Below, piece after piece: positions 46,301-56,399 of a DNA stretch of 64,000 nucleotides; positions within the stretch are counted from its first letter, which is position 1, and each line of letters opens with the position of its first letter. A program made the translations under genes and the position numbers. The notes beneath the pieces were generated by a model. That model made no database searches. It had not been told where the DNA came from and saw only the letters and a list, made by a program, of their open reading frames with translations. This DNA comes from Chrysaora quinquecirrha (taxonomy: Eukaryota > Cnidaria > Scyphozoa > Semaeostomeae > Pelagiidae): the NCBI GenBank assembly GCA_014526335.1, contig JACTAT010000014.1, positions 2,348,840 to 2,412,839 on the forward strand. The letters are read 5' to 3'.

Positions 46301-49300
46301 TAGTCATAATCACTATCATAATCATAATCAATCATAATCATAATCATAATCATCATGATCATAATCATAACCGTAGTCATAATCATAATCATCATGATCA
46401 CAATCATAATCACAATCATTACCATAATAATGATCACAATGATTATCAGTAATCATGATCAAAAGTAAAATAACATACATAATCATAATCATTTAATAAT
46501 AATCATCATTTAAATCATCATTATTACCAAAACCTCAACATAATCATAGCTATCATAACTGAAATAACACGTTACTGCTTTAGGTAATTTCTATTGCAAA
46601 TAAAACCAAATTAAAGAAGAGCTGAGGAAATTCTAGGAAATTAAAAATGCAAAGATACTTACGCTTTATAGTAATCTTGGTACTGTCCAGGCATCAGTGC
46701 GACTGGATATAAATTTCTCTTTCTTTTATTTGGACTTATCATCTGCGATTTCTTGCGAGGAACCTGAATAATCTGGAAGAAATATAAAAAGGAATTTCAA
46801 TAAAGAAAAACAGCCAAGAATATGACAAATAATGCAATAGCACAATTCTAATTCCAGAAATTTAATACTTCATATGACTTAAGGCTACTTGCACGCACTT
46901 TCTAGACTAATATATTATCTTAGCTGTTCATACATTGGTTATCATGGTTCGAGCTGCCAAAGAACACCAAAAAGCATAATAACACGACACCACTTGAATA
47001 ACAGCCCCCCCGCCCGCCAAAATTTTGAGATAGATACCTCATTCTTTTACACCCCTTGAATACACGCTACTTTTAAAAATTTAATCGATGAATTGCGGCA
47101 TTGTAAATAATGATCCCTTTCAAGGGCAAAATATAAACCAAATGATATCTAGAAATGAAAGTAGTAGTTTGAATCTAGCGATAAAAGTCAATGGCGATTA
47201 TTACGACTAAGAAAATAAGTCCATGTGATTTTTCAGAAAATATTTCAAAGAGACGTTTTGTTAATGGGCGATTAGATTTTGCAAGAGTTACTATAGTTTG
47301 AATCAAAATCCAAGCTACCATTGAATTTTCGCTCTTTTTAAGAATTTTCATAAAATTAACCTGAACTTCGCAAAAAGTTCAAGCCTTCACAAAGCCTTTA
47401 CAATACATGGTAAACCATGACTGGGCTGATATAAGCCAAGCCTGGAAAAATAAAGTGCAGAAAACAAAACCAATTTAAGAGGGTTTTAAAAAAGATAAAA
47501 CCGATAAAGGAAAGATAACATGTATAAATACGCTGAGAGTTTTGAAGCAATTCTTTCCAAGAAAACACGGGATTAGTATTGGAATAAAAGGAGTATCTAT
47601 AGTAAGGGATATTATTCTTCTAGAAGAGCTATCAAGAAATATTCAGCAGGCGACTATAGGTTTTAATGCTGATATATATTCATCATAAGTGGGCTACCAC
47701 AGTTGTTATAATTGCCTTGACTGGGATTCGAAGCAGTGACCTTCTGGACAACAAGCCAGTTGACTACAACAGTGCAATGAAGTAGCCAGCCTAACTCGAG
47801 GTCCTTCCAGCCACGGGTCTCCTCCACAGTCAAGGTGTTTCTTTGTGTTTCGGCTTGAAGCCTTCATCAGAGCATAGAACATATATTGAACTGGACATAT
47901 GCTGACACATGATATATATTCATCATAAGTGGGCTACCACAGTTGTTATAATTGCCTTGACTGGAATTCGAACCAGTGACCTTCTGGATTTAATACTGAT
48001 ATAAGCTTAATCTGGTTTTAATACTGGTATAAGCTTAATCAAACTACTGAATCAAAACTTCTATCGGTGGTGTAGAGCTAGAAAATATGTAGGGGGGCTC
48101 TGCTGTGAAATTTGTTGAAGAACAATACCAAAATATGAAAAGTGACCTTTTTCTTAATAACTAGGGGGCTCAGCTCCCCCAGCTCTTCCCAGCTCTACAC
48201 CCCTGCTTCTAGTTGTGTAACTACATTTTCTTCAAGAAACGCCTTCGTTCTAGGGAGGTGCACAAGAAACACATCTGACTGTCCGAGCAAGAACCGTTGC
48301 CGGTCGGGGACCCTTCAGTCTAATGCCAGGTAGGCTTAAGTCTATTCTTCGAATGAGCATTTTTCCACAAGTGGCATGCCACAACTGACTTAGTTGAGAC
48401 CTGGATTGCATGATCAGACAGTTAACCAAAGCCCTCTTTTCAAGAAATTATTATATAAACGAGTCTAACATTACACGCCCAGTGTCCGGTAAACGCCCAT
48501 CTGTTATTTTTTAAATGAACGCCCTTATCACAGCGCCCTATATAAGTATATAAGTGCAATCTTCTTTGATAAACACATGCTAAATTGATTACACAAGCCA
48601 GTTAAGCTAGAAAGTTCTGCAAAAAGTAACAAACAAACAAGCAAGCAACCATTATTTGTTAACGCAGATCAGGGGACCATCAGGGACTTTAGGCAGCTTA
48701 GCTGATCTGGACCGTCTTCGGCCATGTGGAATTACATCTTTCAGACTATAGCTTGAGATAAAGAGGGGTGGGGGTATAATAATGTGCACCTCCCTAGATT
48801 GAGAATATTCTGAATTCCCAGCTCAGATCAACCTCGTCCCCAGGCCCCAAATCGAATTTCCTCGAATCTCAACCGTCAAATCGATTTGGGCCATTAGACG
48901 CACTACACGAGTCTCTAGTTTACGCTCCCCTTATTTTGATTTGTCACTCCCACACTGAGCGATTGTAGAAAACAACAACAACAACATCGAGCAAAGTAGT
49001 GGGACTTATGGAGTGAGTCTATTGGGCCATGATACCTGCCATAAAAATCTGACAAAATACTGGCAAATTTGGCCTAGGCATCAAAACATGATGAAGATTC
49101 CGAAAGCAGATGTTCTTAGAAAGGAAACACAAAGAAATTCATTTATAACTATAAGGCAAGATGCAATACCGTACGTAGCATCAGTTTTCAGTTGTTATAC
49201 GCGTTTCTTCACATATTTTTCGGCCTGTTTTGAAGTGAAATTTTGGAGAAACTGTGACGTCACTTAAAATATCTATTGTTTGAACAGCCAATCAAATTGC

Positions 49301-52300
49301 GAATAGACAAGGCCGATACCTGGGTCGAACATGGGCAGCGGAGTTTCACGTAGAGGCCTATTCGCCCTGGGGAAGAGGTTGAGCTTACATAGGCTCACGA
49401 GTTGAATCATATAACACAGAAAAGTATATAGGCCCTTGGAGACTAATACGAGATTTAACGAGGTTTCTACGTAATTTTAACAAAAAACAGCGAAACCGGT
49501 TTGAAAGGTATCGACTTTTATGGTCATTATTAAGGATGTTGTTAGTGTTTAGATATAAGAAGCTTACAAACAAGTTGATCCTAGTTTTATAAATTGTAAT
49601 TCTAAGGGGGTGATTTGAATTATAATAAGGCGAGGAATAGATTAGGCAAGAATGTTTGAAGTTTTATCCTGCTGCGGCCCAAACGAAATTCTAGAAAATA
49701 TAATGAAAAAGGGCGAGAAAGGTAAAGAAAAAATGGATACTGATTTCAATTTAATATTCGACAACAGACGTAATCACTGCGTTGGCAAACAAGTCGACTT
49801 CCACTTCACGACATCAAGCACAGATTTATCAAGACTGAAGCTAAACGTTCTGGGCCCATCGAAATGCAAGATCAAACATTATGAGCTCCGAGTTGGGCTG
49901 TATGGTGTCTCATTCGTTCCATTAACTGCTGGTAGCTATATGGTCATCGTGAAATGGGATGGAGTTGAAGTTGAAGGCAGTCCTGTTATTTGTAATGTGG
50001 TTGAAGAAGAAAGAGTTTTTCAGAGGCGACCAAGCATAAGACGATCGAGCATTTCAACGTCGAAATGAGGGCAGTTAAAAGCATCTGTTGTCAGGTGCAT
50101 GGCAATTCCTTTAATTTACTCTAGAGAAACTATGACATTTCGTTACTTGGTATTAAATTAACAAACTCCTATAGTACATAATGAAAGCAACTTAAGAAAC
50201 AGTAATAGAATTCTTCAACACCAACAATTGAATCTCTTTGAATAATTATTGTAAACAGGATAGTTTTGCAGCTGCTGTTGTTTTCAACCTAGGAATTAGT
50301 TCTTTGGTGTGATTTATACACAATAATATAAATAGGCTGTTAGAGTATGAATGTTGATATTTTGAGGACTTGAGATAATTATAGCTTTTAGTGTTGCTTA
50401 TATTTAAGTACACTCCTAGAAATTTCTTCGTGAATCAAATTTCTGTGATAACGCAAAAAGCCTCAGAGTTGTATTGAATCACATTTCAGTGAAAGCCAGA
50501 TTTGTTGTAACAAACAAGAACAGATCCTAGCTTCCTAAAGTTTTTGGCGACAAGTCCCAATTTTGTGAAATTTCGTGGTCTAGATTCGATTTCCAGTTAA
50601 AAGCCTGTTTCGTAATTATGAACGAAAGCTAGCCCATTTACTCTATATTTCGCTCAGGGCTGGGGCAACACTAGGGGAACTACTGGGGTAAAACCTCAAA
50701 CAGCAGCGTCTTAGCTAACACTCTCATCAATGTGAAGAAACGAGCTAGAGGAATTATCCAGGTTGGATTCTTGAACATTCCAAGTGAGAAAAAGAACCCT
50801 GTATGTCAACACTGAACAGGCTTTTTCCTTCCATAAGTTGTATTCCGTTAGCTTATTGTTGCCAAAAAACAATACCAATCCAGCGTCACTTTTCTGAGTG
50901 GTTCATTGCGTACTGTGGTGGATAGGAACTTCTGTGATGGGTTATTATGCTTAATAAAGTAATTTATGCTGCATATGGGTTCTCTAGCGTGAAAAGTTAT
51001 ATTACAGCACAAGATCACGATACCTGGGTTTGCATGTCGAAATACGATGATCTTTCCTCTTTTCTGTCTTGGTTTAAATGAAGGTTATATTCTGCAGCAT
51101 CTTTGATTGACTTCTTAGCGTTTAACAGAAATTTGCTCATGTTCTTAGTTGTCATCTGTGCATGTTGATCATCTATTATTTTCTTCCTTTCTTTTTCATG
51201 AACCATCTGAAGATAATTCTTAGAAAGAAATAGACAAAAGATTATTTCTTTACTTAGCCTTTCAAAACAGATACATTAACATTTATTCGGTCTATATATG
51301 CGTCAATAAAAGCATCAACAGGTGCAATTTGGTTAAAGTAGGACCCACAAAGGAGCCTTCCATCTTGCCGCACATGGGACTAAGTCGAACTTCTCTATCT
51401 CATCGTGCATGAGAGAGTCAATATAAAGACTCATGTTTAAGTCTGGTTTTCAGATCGTCGTAGGCCAAGGGGACGACGGGACACACAAGAAAAATCCTCA
51501 AGGACCTCAAGCAGTTGCTGATTTCAGCGTGCAGCGACTAAAAACATGTTCCCATGTCACAATTCATTTTCCCACTTACATCGTAAGAGAAAGGACGCAG
51601 CGGCATCGTTTAAAAATGTTGAACCAAAGTGATGAATGCACAAGCGCTAATATGCCGCAATTTCAACTTTTGATCTGACGCTATCGACATGAAATGCTTA
51701 AAAAACATGTTCCTCCCATTTCATCGTTCGAGAGCCCGTAGCAATGATGTTCCCGTCGTTCCCAACTATTTAGAAACCGGGCTTTACCAAAATTTTTCAA
51801 TCTTTTTCATCTTCAGTCAATCTCCACCTTCATGAGACATAATTCCAAGAACAATTTGCAATCTGAGGAAACATGTGCATGAAAAAATGTGCATCATGCA
51901 CGTTGGAGAATACTACGCTATATAACAGCAATAGTTATGATGAATACCAGGAGGCTTCTTATGTTTATATGGAAACATGCATCAGAGGTTTTGCCCACAA
52001 GCGTTTAGGGTCTCAAAAAGTACAGTAAATTGGAATTTTACATACTTTATACATGTGAGGAAATTTTTCAGCCATCAGATCACAAACATCCTCAGTCTTC
52101 AATGCAAACAAATCTACGAGAAAAAAAATGCAAACCATGAAATACCTAAATAATATATAACAAAAACAAAGTTTTCAATATTAGAAGGAATTCATGGAGA
52201 AAGTTTCAGTAAATGAAAATCTTTTGCGACCATCATTTAAAGGGGTACTGGGGGTCACTGAGGTAATAATTCTTCTTGCTCTCATAAGTATTGACACATT

Positions 52301-54383
52301 GCTTGATTTTCCTATCCTTTTGTCAGAAGCTGGTCACTTCTGCCCCTACTGCCTGCTGCCCAACTATCTTGCCACTTCGATCATATGTCTGCTTTATGAC
52401 ACTTGTTAAAACTCAAAAACTTGAGGGACCTTAAAAGTTTATTGAATTTTTGACTCCAATGCATATTTAGTTGCATTTCTCACACTATCAAAAGTGGTAT
52501 AAACTATGAAAAGCTCTAACTTGAATCATCCTTCTTTCCTGATATGAGGCCTTCCTCTTCAATAAACTTCTTCTCTTCTGGAGTAACAGCTCTTCTTTCC
52601 AGATCTATTGAAACAAACATGAAACAATGATATTGACAGCACCAGTACAATGCATCAAGCACTGCAAAACATTGCTGAGTTAGACAGGCAATTTCTATTG
52701 TAGTAGTTTGGTATCTTTCGTAAATAGCAAGGGTACAAAATGCAAAGTGCAAATGCAGAATCAAATCAACTCAAATCATATCAAATCAAATCACATCACA
52801 TCAAATCAAATCAAATCAAATCAAATCAAATCAAATCAAATCAAATCAAATCAAATCAAATCAAATCAAATCAAATCAAATCAAATCAAATCAAATCAAA
52901 TCAAATCAAATCAAATCAAATCAAATCAAATCAAATCAAATCAAATCAAATCAAATCAAATCAAATCAAATCAAATCAAATCAAATCCCATCAAATCAAA
53001 TCAAATCACATCAAATCAATTTGATGTTATTTAATCAATTTGATTTGAATCAAACTAAATCATATCAAATCAAATTTTATCAGTTTAACTCACTTGGAAA
53101 CTTTTTCTGGAATGATTCAATACCCAAATATTGTTGAACATGCTCTTCCAATAGAAAGAAATCACCATTATCACCAGGGGGCCAGCAATATTCAGTCAAC
53201 TTTTGCCATCAGCAATATTCATTGTGATATCCTTTTAACAATAAAAAACTTTAGACAAAGACGATTCTACGAATAATGGACATTTTCAACAATTAAAGAA
53301 ATTTCAAAAATTTCAACATGCAGAGTTTTGCCACATTTGTATTAAGTAGCCAATTTTGTCTAGATGCAAAGTTTCATTATCTAATTGCATGAGTTATTGA
53401 TCTTATGAGCATTCAAAGCTTATGATTTTACAAGGAAGGGCTTTTCCTTATAAGGGTGAAAATTTGGCTCATTTGCATTTTGATGTTTAAAGCTCCTGTC
53501 AAATTAGGAATTTTTAACGCTAATAAAATCAATCCTAGGGCAGTGAAAATTTACACCCCAACTAAGTATTGGATGTGTTAAGGGATTGGTAGAGCCAATA
53601 CTTGATTTCTTGAGATTTTGACTTTGTTTTGTGCACAACACACGGAAATGACAACCTCGTACCCAGGGCAAATAGGACCTCTACGTGAACACTGCGCTGC
53701 CCCATTTGACCCTGGAACCGGTTTCGCTGTTCTGCATTCTGATTGGCTAAGAACAAACAATAGAATTTTGTCCGCATACATTAGAAATGGCGTTCGCCAA
53801 ATGAAAGAAATTTAAAAACAAAACTGCTGCGGCCCGGGGCATTTTTCACTCCTACCCGAAAAGAAAACAGCTAAAAATGAACTGAACTGGGATAGAAAGA
53901 ATATACAGAAAAGGAAAGATAAAGAACGAATTATAGTTTAACTACTCCACGGAGAAATTATAGAAAGTTTGAAGCAACTCGAAATTTGCTTTTCCGCGGT
54001 AAAATTTTGAGCAAGCAGGTAAAGAGAAATAAAAAGAAAAATAATTTTGAAGAAGTCAAAGTGAACTAAAATAGTAAAATTTGCTTTAAGAAAATGAGAT
54101 TGTTTGCATTGGTTTGGCTATAACTTTTTCTCCTCAAGACAGTTTTTACAACATTTGTTGAACACAATTTCAAAAGTTGTGAAATCTCATTCATGCAGTC
54201 GCAAAGCCAAACTTCTTTGCAGCAAATATCTATGTATGATTCAACTTAAATCTTTAACAATTTAAATCTACCGGGGGTCTACCGGGGGTCTACCGGCTTC
54301 AAATAAATTACTCTTACCTGAAATATTAGGATACTTGTAAAAGAGGAAAGCACTGAAGTTTGGTGGCAATAATGAGTCGAAAT
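37184..54383 (-). CDS. PHF10: PHF10/BAF45a-like chromatin protein with additional C-terminal PHD block
   Basis: Thirteen firm minus-strand exons plus one tentative exon join in frame except for one base. From the N-terminus: SAY-domain exons (DLERR..., [51 protein letters not shown]), the [15 protein letters not shown] motif, an acidic Ser-rich linker, PHD1 and PHD2 ([34 protein letters not shown]). Then come CGKCSSC, CHKC and another PHD ([40 protein letters not shown]) before TGA. PHF10 is a subunit of the PBAF chromatin-remodelling complex and acts in the nucleus; the PHDs are expected to read histone tails. From memory vertebrate PHF10 ends shortly after PHD2, so the extra block is unusual. 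The 5' end is not resolved, and PHD1 contains an apparent one-base deletion. Confidence 0.85.
38186..38286 (-). CDS. PHF10: PHF10-like exon 13: CPVC...CDSCDRWIH
   Basis: 101 bases, reading [18 protein letters not shown] then [16 protein letters not shown] canonical PHD start with W two residues before the zinc His. Confidence 0.9.
38400..38590 (-). mobile_element. tRNA-derived SINE, family A, copy 2
   Basis: Inverse of the 14.6-kb copy: shared GCTGTGACGCTACCGTAGCT, B box complement (GGGGCTCGAGCC) and TTAATTAATCGAGACCT. Inside a PHF10-like intron. Confidence 0.72.
38628..38692 (-). CDS. PHF10: PHF10-like exon 12: linker with CHKC
   Basis: 65 bases, phase 0 to phase 2: [15 protein letters not shown] then HCHKCSK. 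The Cys pair likely completes the zinc knuckle opened in exon 11. Confidence 0.82.
38735..39005. mobile_element. 270-bp MITE, copy 1
   Basis: Ends TGCCAAATGTAGTTGGAA and TTCAAACACTTTTGGCA are inverted. Internal CCCCTCCCTCCTCAAACAAT is mirrored by CATTGTTCGAGGGGGAGG. It is nearly identical to 40620-40900, in the same orientation. Confidence 0.8.
39058..40430 (-). mobile_element. Degenerate Tc1/mariner-type transposon with long inverted repeats
   Basis: The ends are TA-flanked inverted repeats (TAGGGTTTTGGGGGGTGCTG / its diverged complement). A further strongly matching inverted stretch covers 39160-39300 and 40125-40290 (for example AGCTAGATAAAACAGTGAAC). Between them lies a broken transposase gene. 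Confidence 0.85.
39296..39930 (-). pseudogene. Broken Tc1/IS630-like transposase
   Basis: The N-terminal part (39930-39685) has a helix-turn-helix ([20 protein letters not shown]) and the linker [11 protein letters not shown]. After a frameshift and a TAG the catalytic start follows ([40 protein letters not shown]). It ends about 100 residues early; the second and third catalytic acids are missing, and the last codons come from an inverted duplicate of upstream sequence. About 210 codons remain versus about 340 usual. Not functional. Confidence 0.82.
40440..40625. mobile_element. Related MITE, copy 3 (diverged)
   Basis: TGCCAGAAATTGTTGGAACA at the left and TCTGGCGTTCCAAGTATT at the right. 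It abuts the next copy. Confidence 0.6.
40620..40900. mobile_element. 270-bp MITE, copy 2
   Basis: ACTGCCAAATGTAGTTGGAA to CCAACACTTTTGGCAGCCTT, very similar to 38735-39005. It has a short AGGATATTACACCC insertion. Confidence 0.8.
41838..41929 (-). CDS. PHF10: PHF10-like exon 11: [14 protein letters not shown]
   Basis: 92 bases. It joins exon 10 as [18 protein letters not shown], then [15 protein letters not shown]. It closes PHD2 and starts the added Cys-rich region. Confidence 0.85.
42180..42670 (+). mobile_element. 3' end of a non-LTR retrotransposon (LINE)
   Basis: Plus-strand frame 42206-42472 reads [40 protein letters not shown], then FRSRIKIG, the usual extreme C-terminus of LINE reverse-transcriptase proteins. 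It is followed by a 3' UTR and an (ATT)n tail at 42650. The copy is 5'-truncated. Confidence 0.82.
42689..42764 (-). CDS. PHF10: PHF10-like exon 10: core of PHD2
   Basis: 76 bases: [20 protein letters not shown] then RSIPDG. This is the strongest family match in the gene. Confidence 0.9.
42795..42965 (+). mobile_element. SINE-like element, family B, copy 1
   Basis: Contains a B-box-like GGTTCGAATCCC at 42939 after AGTCAGCTGGCTTATTGTCC, preceded by TTAAGCCGAAACACAAAGAA. The same sequence is inverted at 47690-47880. The tRNA-like part is too imperfect for a functional tRNA. Confidence 0.65.
43081..43193 (-). CDS. PHF10: PHF10-like exon 9: end of PHD1, start of PHD2
   Basis: 113 bases: [20 protein letters not shown] then [18 protein letters not shown]. 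Split Gly codon with exon 8 (G-GG). Confidence 0.9.
44064..44174 (-). CDS. PHF10: PHF10-like exon 8: PHD1 start, with apparent one-base deletion
   Basis: Acceptor TTTACAG and donor GTGAGT. The first part reads [20 protein letters not shown] then KK; the last part, one base out of frame, reads [15 protein letters not shown]. The exon is 111 bases where 112 is needed to meet exon 9 in phase. The step lies at the A5-G2 run (44108-44114). Without correction the frame meets a TAG inside the exon. Confidence 0.82.
44776..44916 (-). CDS. PHF10: PHF10-like exon 7: acidic Ser-rich linker
   Basis: 141 bases, phase 0-0: [20 protein letters not shown], then [12 protein letters not shown]. Typical of the low-complexity linker before the PHDs, with a short basic patch. 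Confidence 0.75.
45535..45740 (-). mobile_element. tRNA-derived SINE, family A, copy 3
   Basis: Shares GCGCCAGTCGCTGGGATCTC, TAATCGAGACCTCGACC and GGCTGTGACGCTATTGTA with the other copies. Confidence 0.72.
45851..45956 (-). CDS. PHF10: PHF10-like exon 6
   Basis: 106 bases, phase 2-0: [15 protein letters not shown], ending SGNIDLD. It aligns with the 'YSPDELRYLPLNTAL' segment that follows PGQ..YYK in PHF10. Confidence 0.72.
45985..46560. repeat. (ATCATA/ATCACA)n microsatellite region
   Basis: Nearly 600 bases of AATCAT-type triplet repeats. The open frames (poly-His/Asn or Ile/Met rich) are artefacts of composition. Confidence 0.88.
46663..46772 (-). CDS. PHF10: PHF10-like exon 5: IIQVP ... 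[15 protein letters not shown]
   Basis: 110 bases, phase 0-2: [19 protein letters not shown] then [17 protein letters not shown]. The PVAL.PGQ.Q.YYK motif is diagnostic of PHF10. Confidence 0.9.
47690..47990 (-). mobile_element. SINE-like element, family B, one full and one partial tandem copy
   Basis: TTGCCTTGACTGGGATTCGA to CGGCTTGAAGCCTTCATCAG is the inverse of 42795-42965. The first 80 bases (CATCATAAGTGGGCTACCAC ... TTCTGG) repeat at 47920-47990. Confidence 0.7.
48897..49021. mobile_element. Uninterrupted AGACTCACT-type element (125 bp)
   Basis: AGACGCACTACACGAGTCTC to GACTTATGGAGTGAGTCTAT. It is the 'empty' version of the element interrupted at 22244-22880. Confidence 0.75.
49652..50068 (+). 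CDS. Single-repeat filamin-type Ig protein
   Basis: A single-exon plus-strand frame of 138 codons inside a PHF10-like intron. Residues about 28-118 form one filamin (ABP280) repeat: [19 protein letters not shown], then [33 protein letters not shown]. The 'Y.V.F.P...G.Y.V.V.W.G..V.GSP' pattern is diagnostic. The tail is basic and Ser-rich ([14 protein letters not shown]). Known filamin repeats sit in long actin-crosslinking or TRIM-NHL proteins; a stand-alone repeat may be a small protein, a retro-fragment or the last exon of a longer gene. ATG at 49652 is the first in frame; an upstream exon joined near 49645 (TTAG) is possible. An ATTAAA at 50152 could be its polyadenylation signal. Confidence 0.7.
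   Translation: MFEVLSCCGPNEILENIMKKGEKGKEKMDTDFNLIFDNRRNHCVGKQVDFHFTTSSTDLSRLKLNVLGPSKCKIKHYELRVGLYGVSFVPLTAGSYMVIVKWDGVEVEGSPVICNVVEEERVFQRRPSIRRSSISTSK
50905..50985. repeat. Isolated relative of the 9-kb minisatellite unit
   Basis: On the minus strand it reads AAGCATAATAACCCATCACA and TATCCACCACAGTACGCAAT, the same phrases found at 9800-9868, in similar order. Confidence 0.6.
51024..51218 (-). CDS. PHF10: PHF10-like exon 4: SAY-domain helix
   Basis: 195 bases, phase 0-0: [18 protein letters not shown]..., [32 protein letters not shown]. It matches the PHF10 region 'AAEFN.NLNRER.EERR.YFD.QT'. Confidence 0.88.
52046..52113 (-). CDS. PHF10: PHF10-like exon 3
   Basis: 68 bases: [18 protein letters not shown] then HMYK, the 'ALRSDEV.DLM.KEYP' segment of PHF10. 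Confidence 0.85.
52521..52604 (-). CDS. PHF10: PHF10-like exon 2: DLERR
   Basis: 84 bases, phase 1-1: [19 protein letters not shown] then LISGKKDDS. Donor is GTTAGA. Matches 'YPDLERR....EK..L' in PHF10. Confidence 0.8.
52765..53075. repeat. (ATCAA)n microsatellite
   Basis: About 50 nearly perfect ATCAA units, in a PHF10-like intron. The Ser-Asn-Gln-Ile-Lys frames are artefacts. Confidence 0.95.
54318..54383 (-). CDS. PHF10: Tentative upstream PHF10-like exon
   Basis: 66 bases between a TAG acceptor and a GTAAGAG donor, phase 1-1, reading [18 protein letters not shown] then NIS. The phase fits and KYP precedes DLERR as in PHF10, but the rest does not resemble the family well. Confidence 0.35.
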
Positions 54384-54713
54384 CTAGCTAACCAATTCAC
54401 GAAATAAGATTTGTTCCTGGCTTGTGTAGAAACTCGCGGTGAAATTTCCAAAATTAACAAACATGATAACTTCTAACCACAGCAAGCGCTTGCTAACATG
54501 GATTTCTCTCTACTGATTTCTTTGAAGCATGTTTCTTTTCATGTTGGTTCAAATTAATCGTTGAAAACAAGTGTAACCGAAGGAAAAATATTGTACAGCT
54601 TCCAAAACTCATTGATGAGTTGGAGAGCTGTGGCCGCCTCAGCCACAGACTGGAATCATTTACATAATTTATGCTAATTATTCCAAGCCAAAAACTGACA
54701 AATTTTGTCAACC

Positions 54714-54776
54714 GGTCCCAAGGGTATCTGTTGCGGGCTGAGCTAACAACAACAACAACAGATATCCTTGGGAACG
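54714..54776. repeat. Short hairpin next to the foldback structure
   Basis: GTCCCAAGGGTATCTGTTG is inverted as CAACAGATATCCTTGGGAAC around a short loop with (AAC)n. Confidence 0.6.
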
Positions 54777-54959
54777 AAGTTGCGAAATTCCAACTCATTG
54801 AACTAAATTTAGACCATTCTTTCTCTCAAAATTTGGGACCAAGTAGCCTCTATCTCATTATTTATATAGCCTCCCTCTCATAGCCATATGCAGACACACG
54901 CACACTGAGAGAGGGAGACCGACTATCTCTAAATTCTTGTGTTCTGTGTGTCCTGAGTG

Positions 54960-56380
54960 GCACACATGTAGGTGCACATATATACACACATGGAGAGTCA
55001 GAGAGTCGATGCTGATTCATGTGGTTCGTGTGTTTTGTGTGGCACATAGGTAGGCACACATATATACACGCATGGAGAGTCAGAGGGTCGATGCTGATTC
55101 ATGTGGTTCGTGTGTTTTGTGTGGCACATAGGTAGGCACACATATATACACGCATGGAGAGTCAGAGGGTCGATGCTGATTCATGTGGTTCGTGTGTTTT
55201 GTGTGGCACATAGGTAGGCACACATATATACACACATGGGGAGTCAGAGGGTCGATGCTGATTCATGTGGTTCGTTTGTTTTGTGTGGCACATAGGTAGG
55301 CACACATATATACACGCATGGAGAGTCAGAGGGTGGATGCTGATTCATGTGGTTCGTGTGTTTTGTGTGGCACATAGGTAGGCACACATATATACACGTA
55401 TGGAGAGTCAGAGGGTCGGTGCTGATTCTTGTGGTTCGTGTGTTTTGTGTGGCACATAGATAGGCACACATATATACACATATGGAGAGTCAGAGGGTCG
55501 GTGCTGATTCTTGTGGTTCGTGTGTTTTGTGTGGCACATAGGTAGGCACACATATATACACGCATGGAGAGTGAGAGGGTCGATGCTGATTCACATGGTT
55601 CGTGTGTTTTGTGTGGCACATTGGTAGGCACACATATATACACACATGGGGAGTCAGAGGGTCGATGCTGATTCTTGTGGTTCGTGTGTTTTGTGTGGCA
55701 CATAGATAGGCACACATATATACACATATGGAGAGTCAGAGGGTCGGTGCTGATTCTTGTGGTTCGTGTGTTTTGTGTGGCACATAGGTAGGCACACATA
55801 TATACACGCATGGAGAGTGAGAGGGTCGATGCTGATTCACATGGTTCGTGTGTTTTGTGTGGCACATTGGTAGGCACACATATATACACACATGGGGAGT
55901 CAGAGGGTCGATGCTGATTCATGTGGTTCGTGTGTTTTGTGTGGCACATAGGTAGGCACACATATATACACACATGGAGAGTCAGAGGGTGGATGCTGAT
56001 TCTTGTGGTTCGTGTGTTTTGTGTGGCACATAGGTAGGCACACATATATACACACATGGAGAGTCAGAGGGTCGGTGCTGATTCTTGTGGTTCGTGTGTT
56101 TTGTGTGGCACATAGGTAGGCACACATATATACACACATGGAGAGTCAGAGGGTGGATGCTGATTCTTGTGGTTCGTGTGTTTTGTGTGGCAAAGCCACA
56201 TATATACACGCATGGAGAGTCAGAGGGTGGATGCTGATTCTTGTGGTTCGTGTGTTTTGTGTGGCAAAGCCACATATATACACACATGGAGAGTCAGAGG
56301 GTCGATGCTGATTCATGTGGTTCGTGTGTTTTGTGTGGCACATAGGTAGGCACACATATATACACACATGGAGAGTCTTG
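54960..56380. repeat. 82-bp satellite array, left arm (about 17 units)
   Basis: The unit includes GTGGTTCGTGTGTTTTGTGT, GGCACATAGGTAGGCACACA and GAGAGTCAGAGGGTCGATGC. Three-unit blocks (246 bp) at about 55429-55674 and 55675-55920 repeat the same variant order. Two late units carry a shortened GGCAAAGCCACATATATAC. Confidence 0.95.
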
Positions 56381-56399
56381 TGGTTCTTGTAGAACTAGA

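Noticed and set aside
45961..46452. 163-codon plus-strand frame rich in Ile, Asn and His
   Set aside because: Microsatellite translation; the opposite strand is equally open with Ile/Met/Asp.
52708..53034. Open frame of repeated Lys-Ser-Asn-Gln-Ile
   Set aside because: Pure (ATCAA)n microsatellite inside an intron.
55326..56057. 243-codon open frame in the satellite array
   Set aside because: It translates the 82-bp repeat in rotating frames; equivalent frames are open in the inverted array. There is no domain, start context or splice signal. Composition artefact.
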